Positions 25,598 through 34,603 of a DNA stretch of 64,000 bases are shown here, one piece after another. This DNA comes from Halomonas alkalisoli. GTDB taxonomy: Bacteria > Pseudomonadota > Gammaproteobacteria > Pseudomonadales > Halomonadaceae. The position numbers and the translations under genes were made by a program. Under the pieces are notes generated by a model. It saw only the letters and a list, made by a program, of their open reading frames with translations. It had not been told where the DNA came from and did not search any database. Location: assembly GCF_021412585.1 (NCBI RefSeq), contig NZ_JAKCMI010000027.1:1-64000 (forward strand). The letters are read 5' to 3'. Position 1 is the first letter of the stretch. Every line of letters begins with the position of its first letter.

Positions 25598-28471
25598 TCA
25601 GTCGTCGGCCTCGGGCATGGGTGCGAGATGTTGCGTCAGGCCGGCTACGTCACTGGGCTCGTCGCCCGGGTCGTAGCTGACGGTGGCGGTGGCGGATTCG
25701 CGCAGCTCCGGCCAGGCCTGGCGCAGCTCATCGGCGCTGACGTCGAGTACCCGTGCGGCCAGGCGCTCTCGGCGGTCGAAGTCGGTGTCGCCATAGGAGA
25801 GGGCGCGCCAGAGCCGGTTGGTGCGGCCGGAGAGGCTGGTATCGCGCTGCAGCAGATTGTCATGGACCGCCTGACGGTACGCCGCCAGCTCGTCGTCCTC
25901 CAGCGCGCCCAGTCGCTCGCCGAAGGCGTCCAGGAAGGCGTCGATATGAGCCAGGATCTCGTCGCTGGGGGTGTCCGGCGACTGCACCAGCAGGCTGAGG
26001 CCCGGCGCGTCGAGCAGCGGTGAGTAACCGGCGTTGACCACGTAGCCGAGCTGTTCCTCGGTGCGCAGGCGCTGGTAGAAGGGGGTGTCGATCACCTGGC
26101 CGAGCACGGCGAGGCGCGCCTGGCTCGTGAGCGAGCGGTCGCTGCCCTGCAGATAGCGCAGCACCAGTGACTCCTCCCGCGATGTGACCGGGTGCAGCGG
26201 CGGCAGGTCTTCCACGATGCGCAGCGGTGTCAGGTCGGGAATCGCCTCCTTCGGCGCTCGAGGCTGCAGCATCTCGGCCATCAGACGCCCCTCCCGAATA
26301 GCCAGCTCCTCGTCGAGGTTGCCCACGGCCAGGGCTTCCATGTGCAGGTTGGAGAGAAAGGCGTCGCGGAAGTCGCGCAGCGCCTGGACATCCAGGTTCC
26401 GGCTGGCCTCCAGCAGGTCGTTGGTGGGCCACTGGGGGCGCACCAGGGCTTCGGTCAGCGTGCGGTGGGCCTGGCGGAAGAGGGCGGCCTGGGGGGCGTT
26501 GCGCCACTCCCGCAGCAGGCGATAGCGTGCACGCTCGAAGCTGGCCTCGTCGATCTCGCCCTGCTGGAGCTGGGTGAGGGTGCGCTGCATGACGCGGTCC
26601 TGGCGGTCGCGCCAGCCGGAAAAGGAGAGGGTGATGCCGCGAGCATGGGCATAGGCTTCGGCATGGTGGCCGGCCAGGCGAGCCGGGTAGAAGTCCTCGT
26701 TGAGGCTGTCGTCCAACCACCCCGCCAGCAGATGTGCCAGGGCCGCTTGCCGCGGGTCCGCGTTGGCATCCGGGTGCTGCAGGCTGATGCGCCACTCCAC
26801 TTTCGGGGTGTTGAAGGAGGCGTCCGCCATGTGCCAGAGGGCGAAGCTCGGCTCGTCCAGCAGTTGGAAGGGTCGCTCATGCTGCTCGACGAGCAGCGTC
26901 AGGTCCTCGGCGATGAAAGGGTTGGGCTCGGGCAGGGCCAGGCCAGCCAGGGGGGCCGCCGTGGCCGGCCCGGCATCGCTGGCGTCGCGCCAGGGGGCAT
27001 TGAACCAGGGCGAGATCTGCTCGCCTTCGACATCCGGGGCGCTGTAGAGCCGCAGCAGCCGGTCGGGGCGCAGGCCGTCGAGGTACTGCATGACCAGCTC
27101 CCGGTCGAAACCGTCCATGCGATAGGCGGCATACTGCACGTCCTCCACCGGGAAGCGGGCCAGGTTCATGGCCAGGCGCATGGCGCCCTGCAGCGGCGAG
27201 CCATGCTGCTGGAAGCGGAACTGCTGCTCGGCAAGCCTGGCCTGCTCGTCGTAGCGCCACTCGTCGAGGCCCGACTCGCGGATCTGGTCGATGGCGGCGA
27301 ACAGGGTGGCCTCGATCTCGTCGAGTCGTTCGGCCCCGGCAGGCGTCAGGCTGATGCTGACGGTGAACAGGGCGTCGCGCTCGTCGCTGCGGCCGACGCC
27401 GGCGGAGAGCCCGTCGGCCAGCCCGGCCTCGCGCAGCACCGCCAGCAGGCTGCCCTCCCCCTCGTGGCCCAGCAGGTGGGCCAGGTAGTCGGCGGGCTTG
27501 TGTGTGTAGTGCTGGATCGGGTCGGGGACCGGGAACATGAAGCGCACGTGGCGGCTGTCCCGAACCGACTGCATCTCCAGTCGCCGCGGCAGGCTATCTT
27601 CCAGCACCAGCGGCTCCTCGATCACCGGCCGTTCCAGGCCCCGGTCGGCGATATCGGCAAAGCGATCAATGACCATGGTCTCGAGCTCGTCCAGCGAGTG
27701 CGGGGCGACCAGGGCCAGGTGCATGACGTTGGCGTCGTAGTAGCGCTCGTAGAAGTCGATCACCCGCTGACGCAGCGATGCTTCGCCTTCGGGCGGGTCG
27801 AGTGTCTCGCGGCTGCCGACCGAGAACCCGACAGTGGGGTTGTCGGGGTTGAGCACCTGGTTGAGCACATCCATTTCGCGTCGTCCATCGTCGCGGATGC
27901 GAGCCATGTACTCCGAGTGCACGATATTGCGTTCACTCTCCAGCTGGTCGGGATTGAACAGCGGCGTCAGGAAGAATTGGCTGAAACGATCCAATGCCCC
28001 GTTCAGGGCCTCTGGCTCGATGTCGAAGAAGTAGTTGGTGTCCTGGGGCGCGGTGAAGGCGTTGTGGCTGCCGCCATGGCGACGCAGATAGCCCTGGTAG
28101 GCATCCGCTTCGGGAAAGGGCTCGGTGCCGAGGAACAGCATGTGTTCCAGGAAGTGGGCCAGCCCGTCCAGGTCGTCGGGGTCCTGGGCGCTGCCCACGC
28201 CCACGTTCATCGAGGCGGCCGCCCGGTCGGCGTCGGGGTCGCTCACCAGCAGGGCGGTGAGGCCGTTCTCCAGCGTCAATACCCGGTAGTCCCGCGTATC
28301 GTGAGGGCTGACCCGGGGGGTGACGACGTCATTGATGGCGGCTTCGGCGCTCTGCTCGGCGGTCTGGGCAGCGACGGCAGTCGACAATAGCGCGCCGGTC
28401 AGCAGCAGCCCGGCAAGCGGAATTGGCCAGTGCCGTGGGTCCTGGCGGAGGGTAACAAGACTGGACATCAT
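25598..28471 (-). CDS. Secreted M16 zinc metalloprotease (pitrilysin/protease III type)
   Basis: This encodes 957 residues (E. coli PtrA 962). A signal peptide (about 1-35, ending STAVAAQ) leads to the inverted zinc motif HFLEH at 106-110 with downstream SEYMARIRDD supplying the third ligand Glu. M16 half-domain repeats continue to the C-terminus (RTEEQLGYVVNAGY near 790). Known: pitrilysins form a closed chamber that degrades small peptides in the periplasm. AGGAG precedes two adjacent ATGs (28471 and 28468); either may be used. Its start overlaps the stop of the SRAP-like gene by 4 bp, so both are one operon. Confidence 0.92.
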   Translation of the reverse strand: MMSSLVTLRQDPRHWPIPLAGLLLTGALLSTAVAAQTAEQSAEAAINDVVTPRVSPHDTRDYRVLTLENGLTALLVSDPDADRAAASMNVGVGSAQDPDDLDGLAHFLEHMLFLGTEPFPEADAYQGYLRRHGGSHNAFTAPQDTNYFFDIEPEALNGALDRFSQFFLTPLFNPDQLESERNIVHSEYMARIRDDGRREMDVLNQVLNPDNPTVGFSVGSRETLDPPEGEASLRQRVIDFYERYYDANVMHLALVAPHSLDELETMVIDRFADIADRGLERPVIEEPLVLEDSLPRRLEMQSVRDSRHVRFMFPVPDPIQHYTHKPADYLAHLLGHEGEGSLLAVLREAGLADGLSAGVGRSDERDALFTVSISLTPAGAERLDEIEATLFAAIDQIRESGLDEWRYDEQARLAEQQFRFQQHGSPLQGAMRLAMNLARFPVEDVQYAAYRMDGFDRELVMQYLDGLRPDRLLRLYSAPDVEGEQISPWFNAPWRDASDAGPATAAPLAGLALPEPNPFIAEDLTLLVEQHERPFQLLDEPSFALWHMADASFNTPKVEWRISLQHPDANADPRQAALAHLLAGWLDDSLNEDFYPARLAGHHAEAYAHARGITLSFSGWRDRQDRVMQRTLTQLQQGEIDEASFERARYRLLREWRNAPQAALFRQAHRTLTEALVRPQWPTNDLLEASRNLDVQALRDFRDAFLSNLHMEALAVGNLDEELAIREGRLMAEMLQPRAPKEAIPDLTPLRIVEDLPPLHPVTSREESLVLRYLQGSDRSLTSQARLAVLGQVIDTPFYQRLRTEEQLGYVVNAGYSPLLDAPGLSLLVQSPDTPSDEILAHIDAFLDAFGERLGALEDDELAAYRQAVHDNLLQRDTSLSGRTNRLWRALSYGDTDFDRRERLAARVLDVSADELRQAWPELRESATATVSYDPGDEPSDVAGLTQHLAPMPEADD

Positions 28472-29151
28472 ATCTCCTGGTCACTCCAGCGCAGCATGGG
28501 CCCGGTGGGATGCGCGCAGGCTGGGTCCTGGTTCTTGGGATCGTTCACTCGTCTAGATACCGGAAAAGCGCCCAACAGTTCCCCAGGGGCGGGACGCAGC
28601 AGGGCCTTGGCTGTCGGAAGTGGCGTCTGCGGGTCGAGCCAGCAGGCGGCATCATCGGCGGCGATCACTGCCGGTAGCCTGTCGCTGAGTGGCGCCAGAG
28701 GAGCGCCCGCAGGCACGGTGATCAGTGCCATGGAGTCGGCATGTTCGCTGAGACTGGTGTGGTAGCGACACCATACTCCGGCCAGCAGCAGGGGGCCACG
28801 GTCGACCCGAGTGATCAGGAAGGGCTGCTTGAAACGCGGCTGAGGCTTCCAGACGTAGACGCCACCCACCGGGATCAGGCTGCGTCGCGCGGCAAAGGCT
28901 TCGCGGAACATGCGGCGCGACTCCAGCGATTCGGCACGCGCGCAGTGAGGGGCATGGTCGAGTACGGTCAACCACGGTGGCGTCAGGCCCCAGAAGACCG
29001 GCGACAGTCGGGCGACGCCGCCCTCGAGGCGAATCTGCGATACCGGCCGTCGCGGTGACAGGTTGGCCGCGGTGATCAGTGGGGCGTCATGGCACAGGTC
29101 CGGCAGCAGTCGAGCGAGATCGAGGGGGGGAATGAACAGTCGACCGGCCAT
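28468..29151 (-). CDS. SRAP/HMCES-fold protein lacking catalytic residues
   Basis: This encodes 227 residues from the ATG at 29151 with GGAGAAA upstream. The fold of SOS response-associated peptidases (E. coli YedK) is clear: NLSP, SPVFWGLTPPWL, ESRRMFREAF, PVSRRVNDPKNQ. But the residues that define activity are all changed: Cys2 is Ala (MAGR for MCGR), the Asn of NAR is Cys70 (CARAES), the Glu of the F/Y-E-W motif is Val100 (GVYVW) and the His of HDR is Ser156 (LSDRLP). Known: Cys2 crosslinks abasic sites in ssDNA to protect them. Inferred: a pseudoenzyme that may still bind DNA or has a new role. Translationally coupled to the M16 protease gene. Confidence 0.83.
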   Translation of the reverse strand: MAGRLFIPPLDLARLLPDLCHDAPLITAANLSPRRPVSQIRLEGGVARLSPVFWGLTPPWLTVLDHAPHCARAESLESRRMFREAFAARRSLIPVGGVYVWKPQPRFKQPFLITRVDRGPLLLAGVWCRYHTSLSEHADSMALITVPAGAPLAPLSDRLPAVIAADDAACWLDPQTPLPTAKALLRPAPGELLGAFPVSRRVNDPKNQDPACAHPTGPMLRWSDQEI

Positions 29152-29223
29152 GGTTTCTCCGCGAGTCGGGGCAATCAGGGTAGCCAAGTCGAACGGGACT
29201 GAAAAGGGCTTGACGCGTAATGG

Positions 29224-29240
29224 TCGAAAACAGTGTTCGA
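29224..29240. promoter_or_regulatory. Candidate TetR operator
   Basis: The 17-bp imperfect palindrome TCGAAAACAGTGTTCGA (14 of 17 positions symmetric) lies in the 169-bp gap between the divergent SRAP-like gene and the TetR gene, just downstream of a TTGACG sequence (29210-29215). Position suits autoregulation by the TetR protein; no binding evidence. Confidence 0.35.
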
Positions 29241-29320
29241 TGTGCGCTATCCTAAGTCATGCAAGGCATGGCAGGCGCCGCGCCATGCTTACGAGTCGAT
29301 CACCGCCCCGCGAGGAATTC

Positions 29321-29938
29321 ATGGCCCGTCCCCGACAGCATGCGCCCGAGGCGCTACATGCCCAAGTCATGGCGGCAAGCGATGCCTGGCTGCAGGGCAA
29401 CCCCGTACATACGCTGTCGCTGCGCGCCCTGGCGCGTGAGGTTGGCTGTGCGCCGAGCACCCTGCTCAAGCTCTACGGCAGCTTCGGCAACCTGCTGCAG
29501 CATGTGAACATCGAGACCCTGGCGCGTCTGCGCACGGTGATCGAACCCTTGACCGAGGGTGCTTCTCCCGAGCGGCAGCTCAACGCCCTGGCGCTTGCCT
29601 ACTGGCAGTTCGCCCAGCGCGAGCCCTATCGCTGGCAGCTGCTGTTCGACTACCCGCTGGCCCAGGAGGGCGAGCTTGACCAGCGTCAGTCCGACATGAT
29701 CGAGGCCCTTTTCCTGCGGGTCGAGGCGAGTCTCAAGGAGTACCAGCCGGCACTGGGCGACCTGGAGGCGCGGCGGCTGGGGCGCACCCTGTGGGGCAGC
29801 GTTCACGGCCTGGTGCAGCTTGGCCTCAATGAGCGGCTGGGCTACTGGCAGGGGCAGCAGCTCGAGGTCGGCGAACTGCTCGACCAGTTGCTGGTCACTA
29901 TCCTTGCCGGCCTCAAGAACAGGCCCGATATCGCGTGA
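29321..29938 (+). CDS. TetR/AcrR family transcriptional regulator
   Basis: This encodes 205 residues from the ATG at 29321 with GAGGAA upstream; the frame is open further but without start signals. The N-terminal helix-turn-helix is clear (LSLRALAREVGCAPSTLLKLYGSFGNLLQHV, helices about 30-60). The C-terminal ligand domain (YRWQLLFDYPLAQEGE, RRLGRTLWGSVHGLVQLGL) has the WHG-like motif. Known: TetR repressors dissociate from operators on ligand binding. Its stop overlaps the start of the acyltransferase gene (GTGA), so this regulator and a lipid enzyme are coupled; a membrane-lipid or fatty-acid signal is a reasonable guess. Confidence 0.88.
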   Translation: MARPRQHAPEALHAQVMAASDAWLQGNPVHTLSLRALAREVGCAPSTLLKLYGSFGNLLQHVNIETLARLRTVIEPLTEGASPERQLNALALAYWQFAQREPYRWQLLFDYPLAQEGELDQRQSDMIEALFLRVEASLKEYQPALGDLEARRLGRTLWGSVHGLVQLGLNERLGYWQGQQLEVGELLDQLLVTILAGLKNRPDIA

Positions 29939-30642
29939 ACCTGGCCTTCCTGGGGCTCTTCGGCACCCTGATGGCGGCGGGTGCCTGGCGTGTCGCCCGC
30001 GCGCCACGACCGGTCATTCGACGGTTGATCTATCTGCTCATCCACAGCCTCTATCGCCTGCGCTTCCGCGGCCTGCACTTCATACCGGCCAAGGGGCCGG
30101 CGGTGGTGGTCTGCAATCACGTCAGCTTCATGGATGCGCTGGTGGTCGGCGGTGCCAGTCCCCGGCCGCTGCGCTTCCTCATGGACAGGCCGATCTACGA
30201 TTCTCCCTGGCTCAACTGGCTGTTCCGTCTGGTGGGGGCGATACCGGTGGACTCCGACCGGCATGATCCCGGCAGCGTGCGTCGCGCGCTGGAAGAGGTC
30301 AGCCGGGCGCTGCGCAACGGCGAAGTCGTGATGCTGTTTCCCGAAGGCCGGCTGACGCCGGACGGCGAGGTGCACGCCTTTCGCCGCGGGCTGGAGACGA
30401 TCCTGGCGCGGGATCCGGTGCCGGTGATTCCGGCGGGCCTGGCGGGTCTCTGGGGCTCCTGGACGTCCCACTGCGATGGGCCGGCCCTGTCCAAGCGTCC
30501 CCGGCGCTTCCGCGCCCGTGTGGCGCTCTACTTCGGCGAGCCGGTGGCACCCCGCCTGGCTCGGCGCGACAGGATGGAAGCCCGAGTGCGGGCGCTCAAG
30601 GCCGAGGCCGATGGCTGGGCCTGCCCGGTCAGGAAGCGGTAG
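29935..30642 (+). CDS. 1-acyl-sn-glycerol-3-phosphate acyltransferase family (PlsC-like)
   Basis: This encodes 235 residues from a GTG overlapping the TetR stop by 4 bp. Acyltransferase block I is NHVSFMDA (His62-x4-Asp67), block III is FPEGRLT (135-141), and the N-terminus has a hydrophobic stretch (MNLAFLGLFGTLMAAGAW) for membrane association. Known: this family transfers acyl groups to lysophosphatidic acid or related lysolipids at the inner membrane. A dedicated second acyltransferase under TetR control suggests a conditional lipid-remodelling role rather than bulk phospholipid synthesis. Convergent with the CNNM-like gene 18 bp away. Confidence 0.87.
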   Translation: MNLAFLGLFGTLMAAGAWRVARAPRPVIRRLIYLLIHSLYRLRFRGLHFIPAKGPAVVVCNHVSFMDALVVGGASPRPLRFLMDRPIYDSPWLNWLFRLVGAIPVDSDRHDPGSVRRALEEVSRALRNGEVVMLFPEGRLTPDGEVHAFRRGLETILARDPVPVIPAGLAGLWGSWTSHCDGPALSKRPRRFRARVALYFGEPVAPRLARRDRMEARVRALKAEADGWACPVRKR

Positions 30643-30660
30643 TCCCCCGGCGAGGATGGA

Positions 30661-31950
30661 TCACTCCTGGCGCAGGCGGGCAGTCCGTGATGGCTGCGGC
30701 CAGCAGCGTGCCGCGGTGATCAGGTTGTCTTGCACGTCGAGTATCTCCATGCGGATGTTGCCGATCTGAAGGCAGGCGGGGCCATCGGGGAAGGATTCCA
30801 GGTGCTCCAGGATCAGGCCGTTCAAGGTCTTGGGCCCGTCGGTGGGCAGCTGCCAGCCCAGCATCCGGTTGATGTCGCGAATGTTGGCCGTGCCGTCGAT
30901 GACATTGCTGCCGTCATCCTGGCGATGGATGTCCTGGTCCTGGCCCGCCACGTCGGTGGTGAATTCGCCGACGATCTCCTCGAGGATGTCCTCCAGCGTC
31001 ACCAGTCCTTCCACATCGCCATACTCGTCCACCACGATGCCGATCCGTCGTTTCTGCTTCTGGAAGTTGAGCAGCTGCGTGTGCAGTGGGGTCGATTCGG
31101 GAATGAAGTAGGGTTCTCGCGCTTCCTGGACGATGGAGGCCTTGGTCACCTCATCCCGGGACAGGAAGCGCGCGGCATTGCGCAGATGCAGCATGCCGAT
31201 GATGTTGTTGATGTCGCCCTTGTAAATGGGCAGGCGCGTATGCTGGCTGGTGCGGATCTGGGTCAGGATCGCCGGTAGCTCGTCGTCCAGGTCGATCCCC
31301 ACCACCTCGTGGCGCGGCACCATGATGTCGTTTACTGTCACGTTCTCCAGGTCGAGAATCGACAGCAGCATGGCCTGGTGGCGGTGGGGGATCAGGGTGC
31401 CCGCCTCGTGTACAACGGTGCGAAGCTCGTCGCGGGTCAAGCTCTCGCCGCCACCCTCGATGCTCTTGACCCCCAGCAGCTTGAGCAGGTTGTTGGAGAT
31501 GACGTTGACCAGCCAGACCAGCGGATAGAGGATCTTTAGCAGCGGTTCCAGTATCAGCGAGGTGGGGTAGGCGATGCGTTCGGGTTTGATGGCGGCATAG
31601 GTCTTGGGGGTGACCTCGGCAAAGATCAGGATCACGATGGTGAGGACCAGGGGGGCGATGGCGGGGCCGGTGACATCACCGAAGAAGTGAATGGCAAGCA
31701 CCGTGGAGATGGCGGCGGCCAGGTTGTTGACCAGGTTGTTGCCGATCAGAATGACGCCAATGAGCCGGTCCGGGCGGGCGAGCAGGCGCATCACGCGGCG
31801 GGCACGGCTGTCGCCGCTGTTGGCCTGGTGGTTCAGCCGGTAGCGGTTGATCGACATCATGCCGGTCTCGGAACTGGAGAAGAAGGCAGAAAGACAGATA
31901 AGTAGGAAAAGCAGGCCGAACAGCAATCCCAAAGGGAAGTCGTCGCTCAA
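30661..31950 (-). CDS. CNNM/CorC (HlyC/CorC) family membrane protein, YfjD-like
   Basis: This encodes 429 residues. Domains in order: DUF21/CNNM transmembrane domain with four hydrophobic segments (about 5-185, including FFSSSETGMMSINRYRLNH and GNNLVNNLAAAISTVLA), a CBS pair (about 205-335, DIMVPRHEVVGIDLD and LVTLEDILEEIVGEF), and a CorC_HlyC C-terminal domain (about 350-420). Known: these proteins take part in Mg2+ (or Co2+) export or resistance, with CBS domains binding ATP-Mg. It follows ypjD on the same strand (84 bp gap), the usual ypjD-corB order beside ffh. Confidence 0.92.
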   Translation of the reverse strand: MSDDFPLGLLFGLLFLLICLSAFFSSSETGMMSINRYRLNHQANSGDSRARRVMRLLARPDRLIGVILIGNNLVNNLAAAISTVLAIHFFGDVTGPAIAPLVLTIVILIFAEVTPKTYAAIKPERIAYPTSLILEPLLKILYPLVWLVNVISNNLLKLLGVKSIEGGGESLTRDELRTVVHEAGTLIPHRHQAMLLSILDLENVTVNDIMVPRHEVVGIDLDDELPAILTQIRTSQHTRLPIYKGDINNIIGMLHLRNAARFLSRDEVTKASIVQEAREPYFIPESTPLHTQLLNFQKQKRRIGIVVDEYGDVEGLVTLEDILEEIVGEFTTDVAGQDQDIHRQDDGSNVIDGTANIRDINRMLGWQLPTDGPKTLNGLILEHLESFPDGPACLQIGNIRMEILDVQDNLITAARCWPQPSRTARLRQE

Positions 31951-32034
31951 GTCGAAGGGTCCTCGCAGACGTGTCAGCCACGTTTTTAGGGATTCGGCCC
32001 GTCAGTGTCAAGGCGACTTCCGCCTGGCAGGCAA

Positions 32035-32835
32035 TTATGTGCGTTGCAGGATGACCTCCAGCACGAACTTGCTACCGAAATAGGCCAGCAACAGCACCGA
32101 GTAGCCACCCAGCGTCCAGCGCACGGCTCGCATGCCGCGCCAACCCAGGACATGATGGCTGATCAAGAGAATGGCAAAGATCACCCAGGCGGCCAGCGAC
32201 AGGATCGTCTTGTGCGCCAGGTGATGGGCGAACATGCTCTCGACGAAAATGAAGCCGCTGACGATCGACAGGGTCAGCAGGATCATGCCGGCCCAGATCA
32301 GCTCGAAGAGCACCCGTTCCATGGTGGTCAATGGCGGCAATACCTGCACCACGCCGCGGGTGTGGTGGTGGCGCAGCGCCTGGTTCTGCAGGCCCAGCAG
32401 CACCGCCTGGAAGGCGGCGATGGCCAGCACGGCGAAGGCCAGCGCCGAGCTGATGGCATGCAGGGCGATGCCCGGTGTCATGCCGCCGGTGCGTTCGGGG
32501 CTGGGCAAACCGACCGCCAGCAGCAGGGCCAGGCCGGACAGGGGAAAGAGTCCCACCGCCACGTTGAGTACCGGCTTGGCCAGGCTCACCGCCAGCAGCA
32601 GGACCACCATGATCGCTGTCAGGAATACCGCGCTGGTCGACAGGCCCGGCAGCAGGCCGGGGGTCTGATCGATCAGCTTGAGCGCGACGGGCAGGTGGAA
32701 GAGCAGGCCCAGCAGGCCGAGGGTACGGACCAGTGCGGGGCGCTGCGGTACGCGCCGCAGCAGGGTGAGTCCCTGCCAGGAGGCAGCACCCAGATAGAGG
32801 ATGAGGGCCATGATAGCCAGAGGAAGCGCCTGCAT
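32035..32835 (-). CDS. ypjD: CcsA/YpjD-like cytochrome c assembly-type membrane protein
   Basis: This encodes 266 residues with eight predicted transmembrane helices. The CcsA/ResC signature lies in the middle (HAISSALAFAVLAIAAFQA, WAGMILLTLSIVSGFIFVE, AHKTILSLAAWVIFAIL), including conserved His residues that bind heme in CcsA. Known: E. coli YpjD sits next to ffh and belongs to the same superfamily, but its role is not settled. Divergent from ffh, as in E. coli. Confidence 0.9.
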   Translation of the reverse strand: MQALPLAIMALILYLGAASWQGLTLLRRVPQRPALVRTLGLLGLLFHLPVALKLIDQTPGLLPGLSTSAVFLTAIMVVLLLAVSLAKPVLNVAVGLFPLSGLALLLAVGLPSPERTGGMTPGIALHAISSALAFAVLAIAAFQAVLLGLQNQALRHHHTRGVVQVLPPLTTMERVLFELIWAGMILLTLSIVSGFIFVESMFAHHLAHKTILSLAAWVIFAILLISHHVLGWRGMRAVRWTLGGYSVLLLAYFGSKFVLEVILQRT

Positions 32836-32952
32836 CAGTTGTCATCCGTGCGCCGTCGGCGGCGTCAATGCATCTCGAAGGTGGAAAAGGTCTATGCCGA
32901 CGTCACTATACCCAATCCGCGCAGCGCCGCACAGCCATGGCGTCTGGCTCCA

Positions 32953-32981
32953 TGGAGACTGGCGGCCACAAGGCGTATAAT
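32953..32981 (+). promoter_or_regulatory. Probable sigma-70 promoter of ffh
   Basis: TGGAGA (32953-32958), a 17-bp spacer and a perfect TATAAT (32976-32981) lie 160 bp before ffh, in the 306-bp ypjD/ffh divergent gap. Apart from this the gap shows no gene or strong structure. Confidence 0.55.
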
Positions 32982-33141
32982 TCGTCGTCAATAACTCTCA
33001 ACCGCTATTTTCAACGACTGTTTTACAGTATCGCGGGCAATGCGGGATGCCTGGTGAGCGTGGCCGATCGTCGCACGAGGGGATTCACAGCGACGGCCGG
33101 GCGGGCTGCCAGCCCTGCCAGTATCGTAGCCGGAGTGGTCC

Positions 33142-34560
33142 ATGTTCCAGAATCTCAGCGAGCGGCTGTCGCAGACGCTCAAGTCCATCAAGGGTCAGGC
33201 GCGCCTGACCGAGGACAATATCAAGGACACCCTGCGCGAAGTGCGCCGTGCCCTGCTCGAGGCCGACGTCGCCCTGCCGGTGGTCAAGGACTTCATCGAG
33301 CGCGTGCGCGAGCGGGCCGTGGGGCAGGAGGTGTCGAAGAGCCTCTCCCCGGGGCAGCAGTTCGTCAAGATCGTCCAGCAGGAGCTGGAAGCGACCATGG
33401 GCGAGGCCAACGAAGGGCTCTCGCTCAAGGGGTCGCCTGCCGTCGTCCTGATGGCCGGCCTGCAGGGCGCGGGCAAGACCACCTCGGTGGCCAAGCTGGC
33501 GCGCTATCTCAGGGAGCGCGAGAAGAAGAAGGTGCTGGTGGTCTCCGCCGATGTCTACCGTCCGGCGGCCATCGACCAGCTCGAGACGCTGGCCTCCGAG
33601 GTGGGGGTCGACTTCTTCCCGTCCCGCTCCGACCAGAAGCCGGTGGCCATCGCCGAGGCGGCGCTCAGGCACGCCAAGATCCAGTTCCACGACGTGGTGA
33701 TCGTCGATACCGCCGGTCGGCTGGCCATCGACGAGGCGATGATGGCCGAGATCGCCGAGCTGCACCGGGTCTGCCAGCCGCAGGAAACCCTGTTCGTGGT
33801 CGATGCCATGACGGGTCAGGATGCGGCCAATACGGCGAAGGCGTTTCACGAGGCGCTGCCGCTGACCGGGGTGATCCTGACCAAGGCCGATGGCGACGCC
33901 CGAGGCGGTGCCGCGCTGTCGGTGCGCCACATCACCGGGAAGCCGATCAAGTTCATGGGCGTGGGCGAGAAGGTCGACGCCCTGGAGCCCTTTCACCCGG
34001 ATCGGGTGGCCTCGCGCATCCTCGGCATGGGCGACGTGCTGTCGCTGATCGAGGAGGCCGAGCGCACCGTCGACAAGGACAAGGCCGAGCGGCTGGCCAA
34101 GAAGGTCAAGAAGGGAGACGGTTTCGATCTCGAGGACTTCCGCGACCAGCTCCAGCAGCTCAAGAAGATGGGTGGCATGGGGGGGCTGCTCGGCAAGCTC
34201 CCCGGCATGGGCCAGATGGCCGAGATGGCCCAGGGGCCCGGGCCGGAGAAGGAGCTGGGCAAGCTGGAGGCCCTGATCAACTCCATGACGCCAAAGGAGC
34301 GCCAGCGTCCCGAGATCATCAACGGCTCGCGCAAGCGGCGTATCGCCGCCGGTGCCGGGCTGCAGGTGCCCGACCTCAACCGCCTGCTCAAGCAGCACAA
34401 GCAGATGCAGAAGATGATGAAGAAGGCGGGCAAGAAGGGCGGCATGCAGAAGATGATGCGCGGAATGTCCGGCATGATGGGCGGTGGCGGTCCCGGTGGC
34501 CCAGGCGGTATGGGCGGTCCCGGTGGCATGGGCGGCCCGGGCGGTTTTCCCCGCCGCTGA
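33142..34560 (+). CDS. ffh: Signal recognition particle GTPase Ffh
   Basis: This encodes 472 residues (E. coli 453). The N domain (1-88) is followed by the G domain with GLQGAGKTTS (106-115), DTAGRLA and TKADGDARGG, and then the Met-rich M domain (about 295-445; MGGMGGLLGKLPGMGQMAEMA, KQMQKMMKKAGKKGGMQKMMRG). The last 26 residues are an unusual Gly-Pro-Met low-complexity tail. Known: Ffh with 4.5S RNA binds signal sequences and docks with FtsY, which is also encoded in this window. The 257-bp gap to rpsP contains the rpsP promoter. Confidence 0.98.
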   Translation: MFQNLSERLSQTLKSIKGQARLTEDNIKDTLREVRRALLEADVALPVVKDFIERVRERAVGQEVSKSLSPGQQFVKIVQQELEATMGEANEGLSLKGSPAVVLMAGLQGAGKTTSVAKLARYLREREKKKVLVVSADVYRPAAIDQLETLASEVGVDFFPSRSDQKPVAIAEAALRHAKIQFHDVVIVDTAGRLAIDEAMMAEIAELHRVCQPQETLFVVDAMTGQDAANTAKAFHEALPLTGVILTKADGDARGGAALSVRHITGKPIKFMGVGEKVDALEPFHPDRVASRILGMGDVLSLIEEAERTVDKDKAERLAKKVKKGDGFDLEDFRDQLQQLKKMGGMGGLLGKLPGMGQMAEMAQGPGPEKELGKLEALINSMTPKERQRPEIINGSRKRRIAAGAGLQVPDLNRLLKQHKQMQKMMKKAGKKGGMQKMMRGMSGMMGGGGPGGPGGMGGPGGMGGPGGFPRR

Positions 34561-34603
34561 GGCGGCGTCGGCCACGGGGGAGCAAAAGGATTGTCGGTCG
34601 GGC

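Noticed and set aside
26192..28390. 732-codon open frame antisense to the M16 protease gene
   Set aside because: It mirrors the coding frame of a clear protease; third-position GC bias leaves the antisense frame open. No start signal or recognisable domain.
33085..34575. 496-codon antisense frame over ffh
   Set aside because: Leu/His/Gly-rich artefact opposite a certain essential gene.
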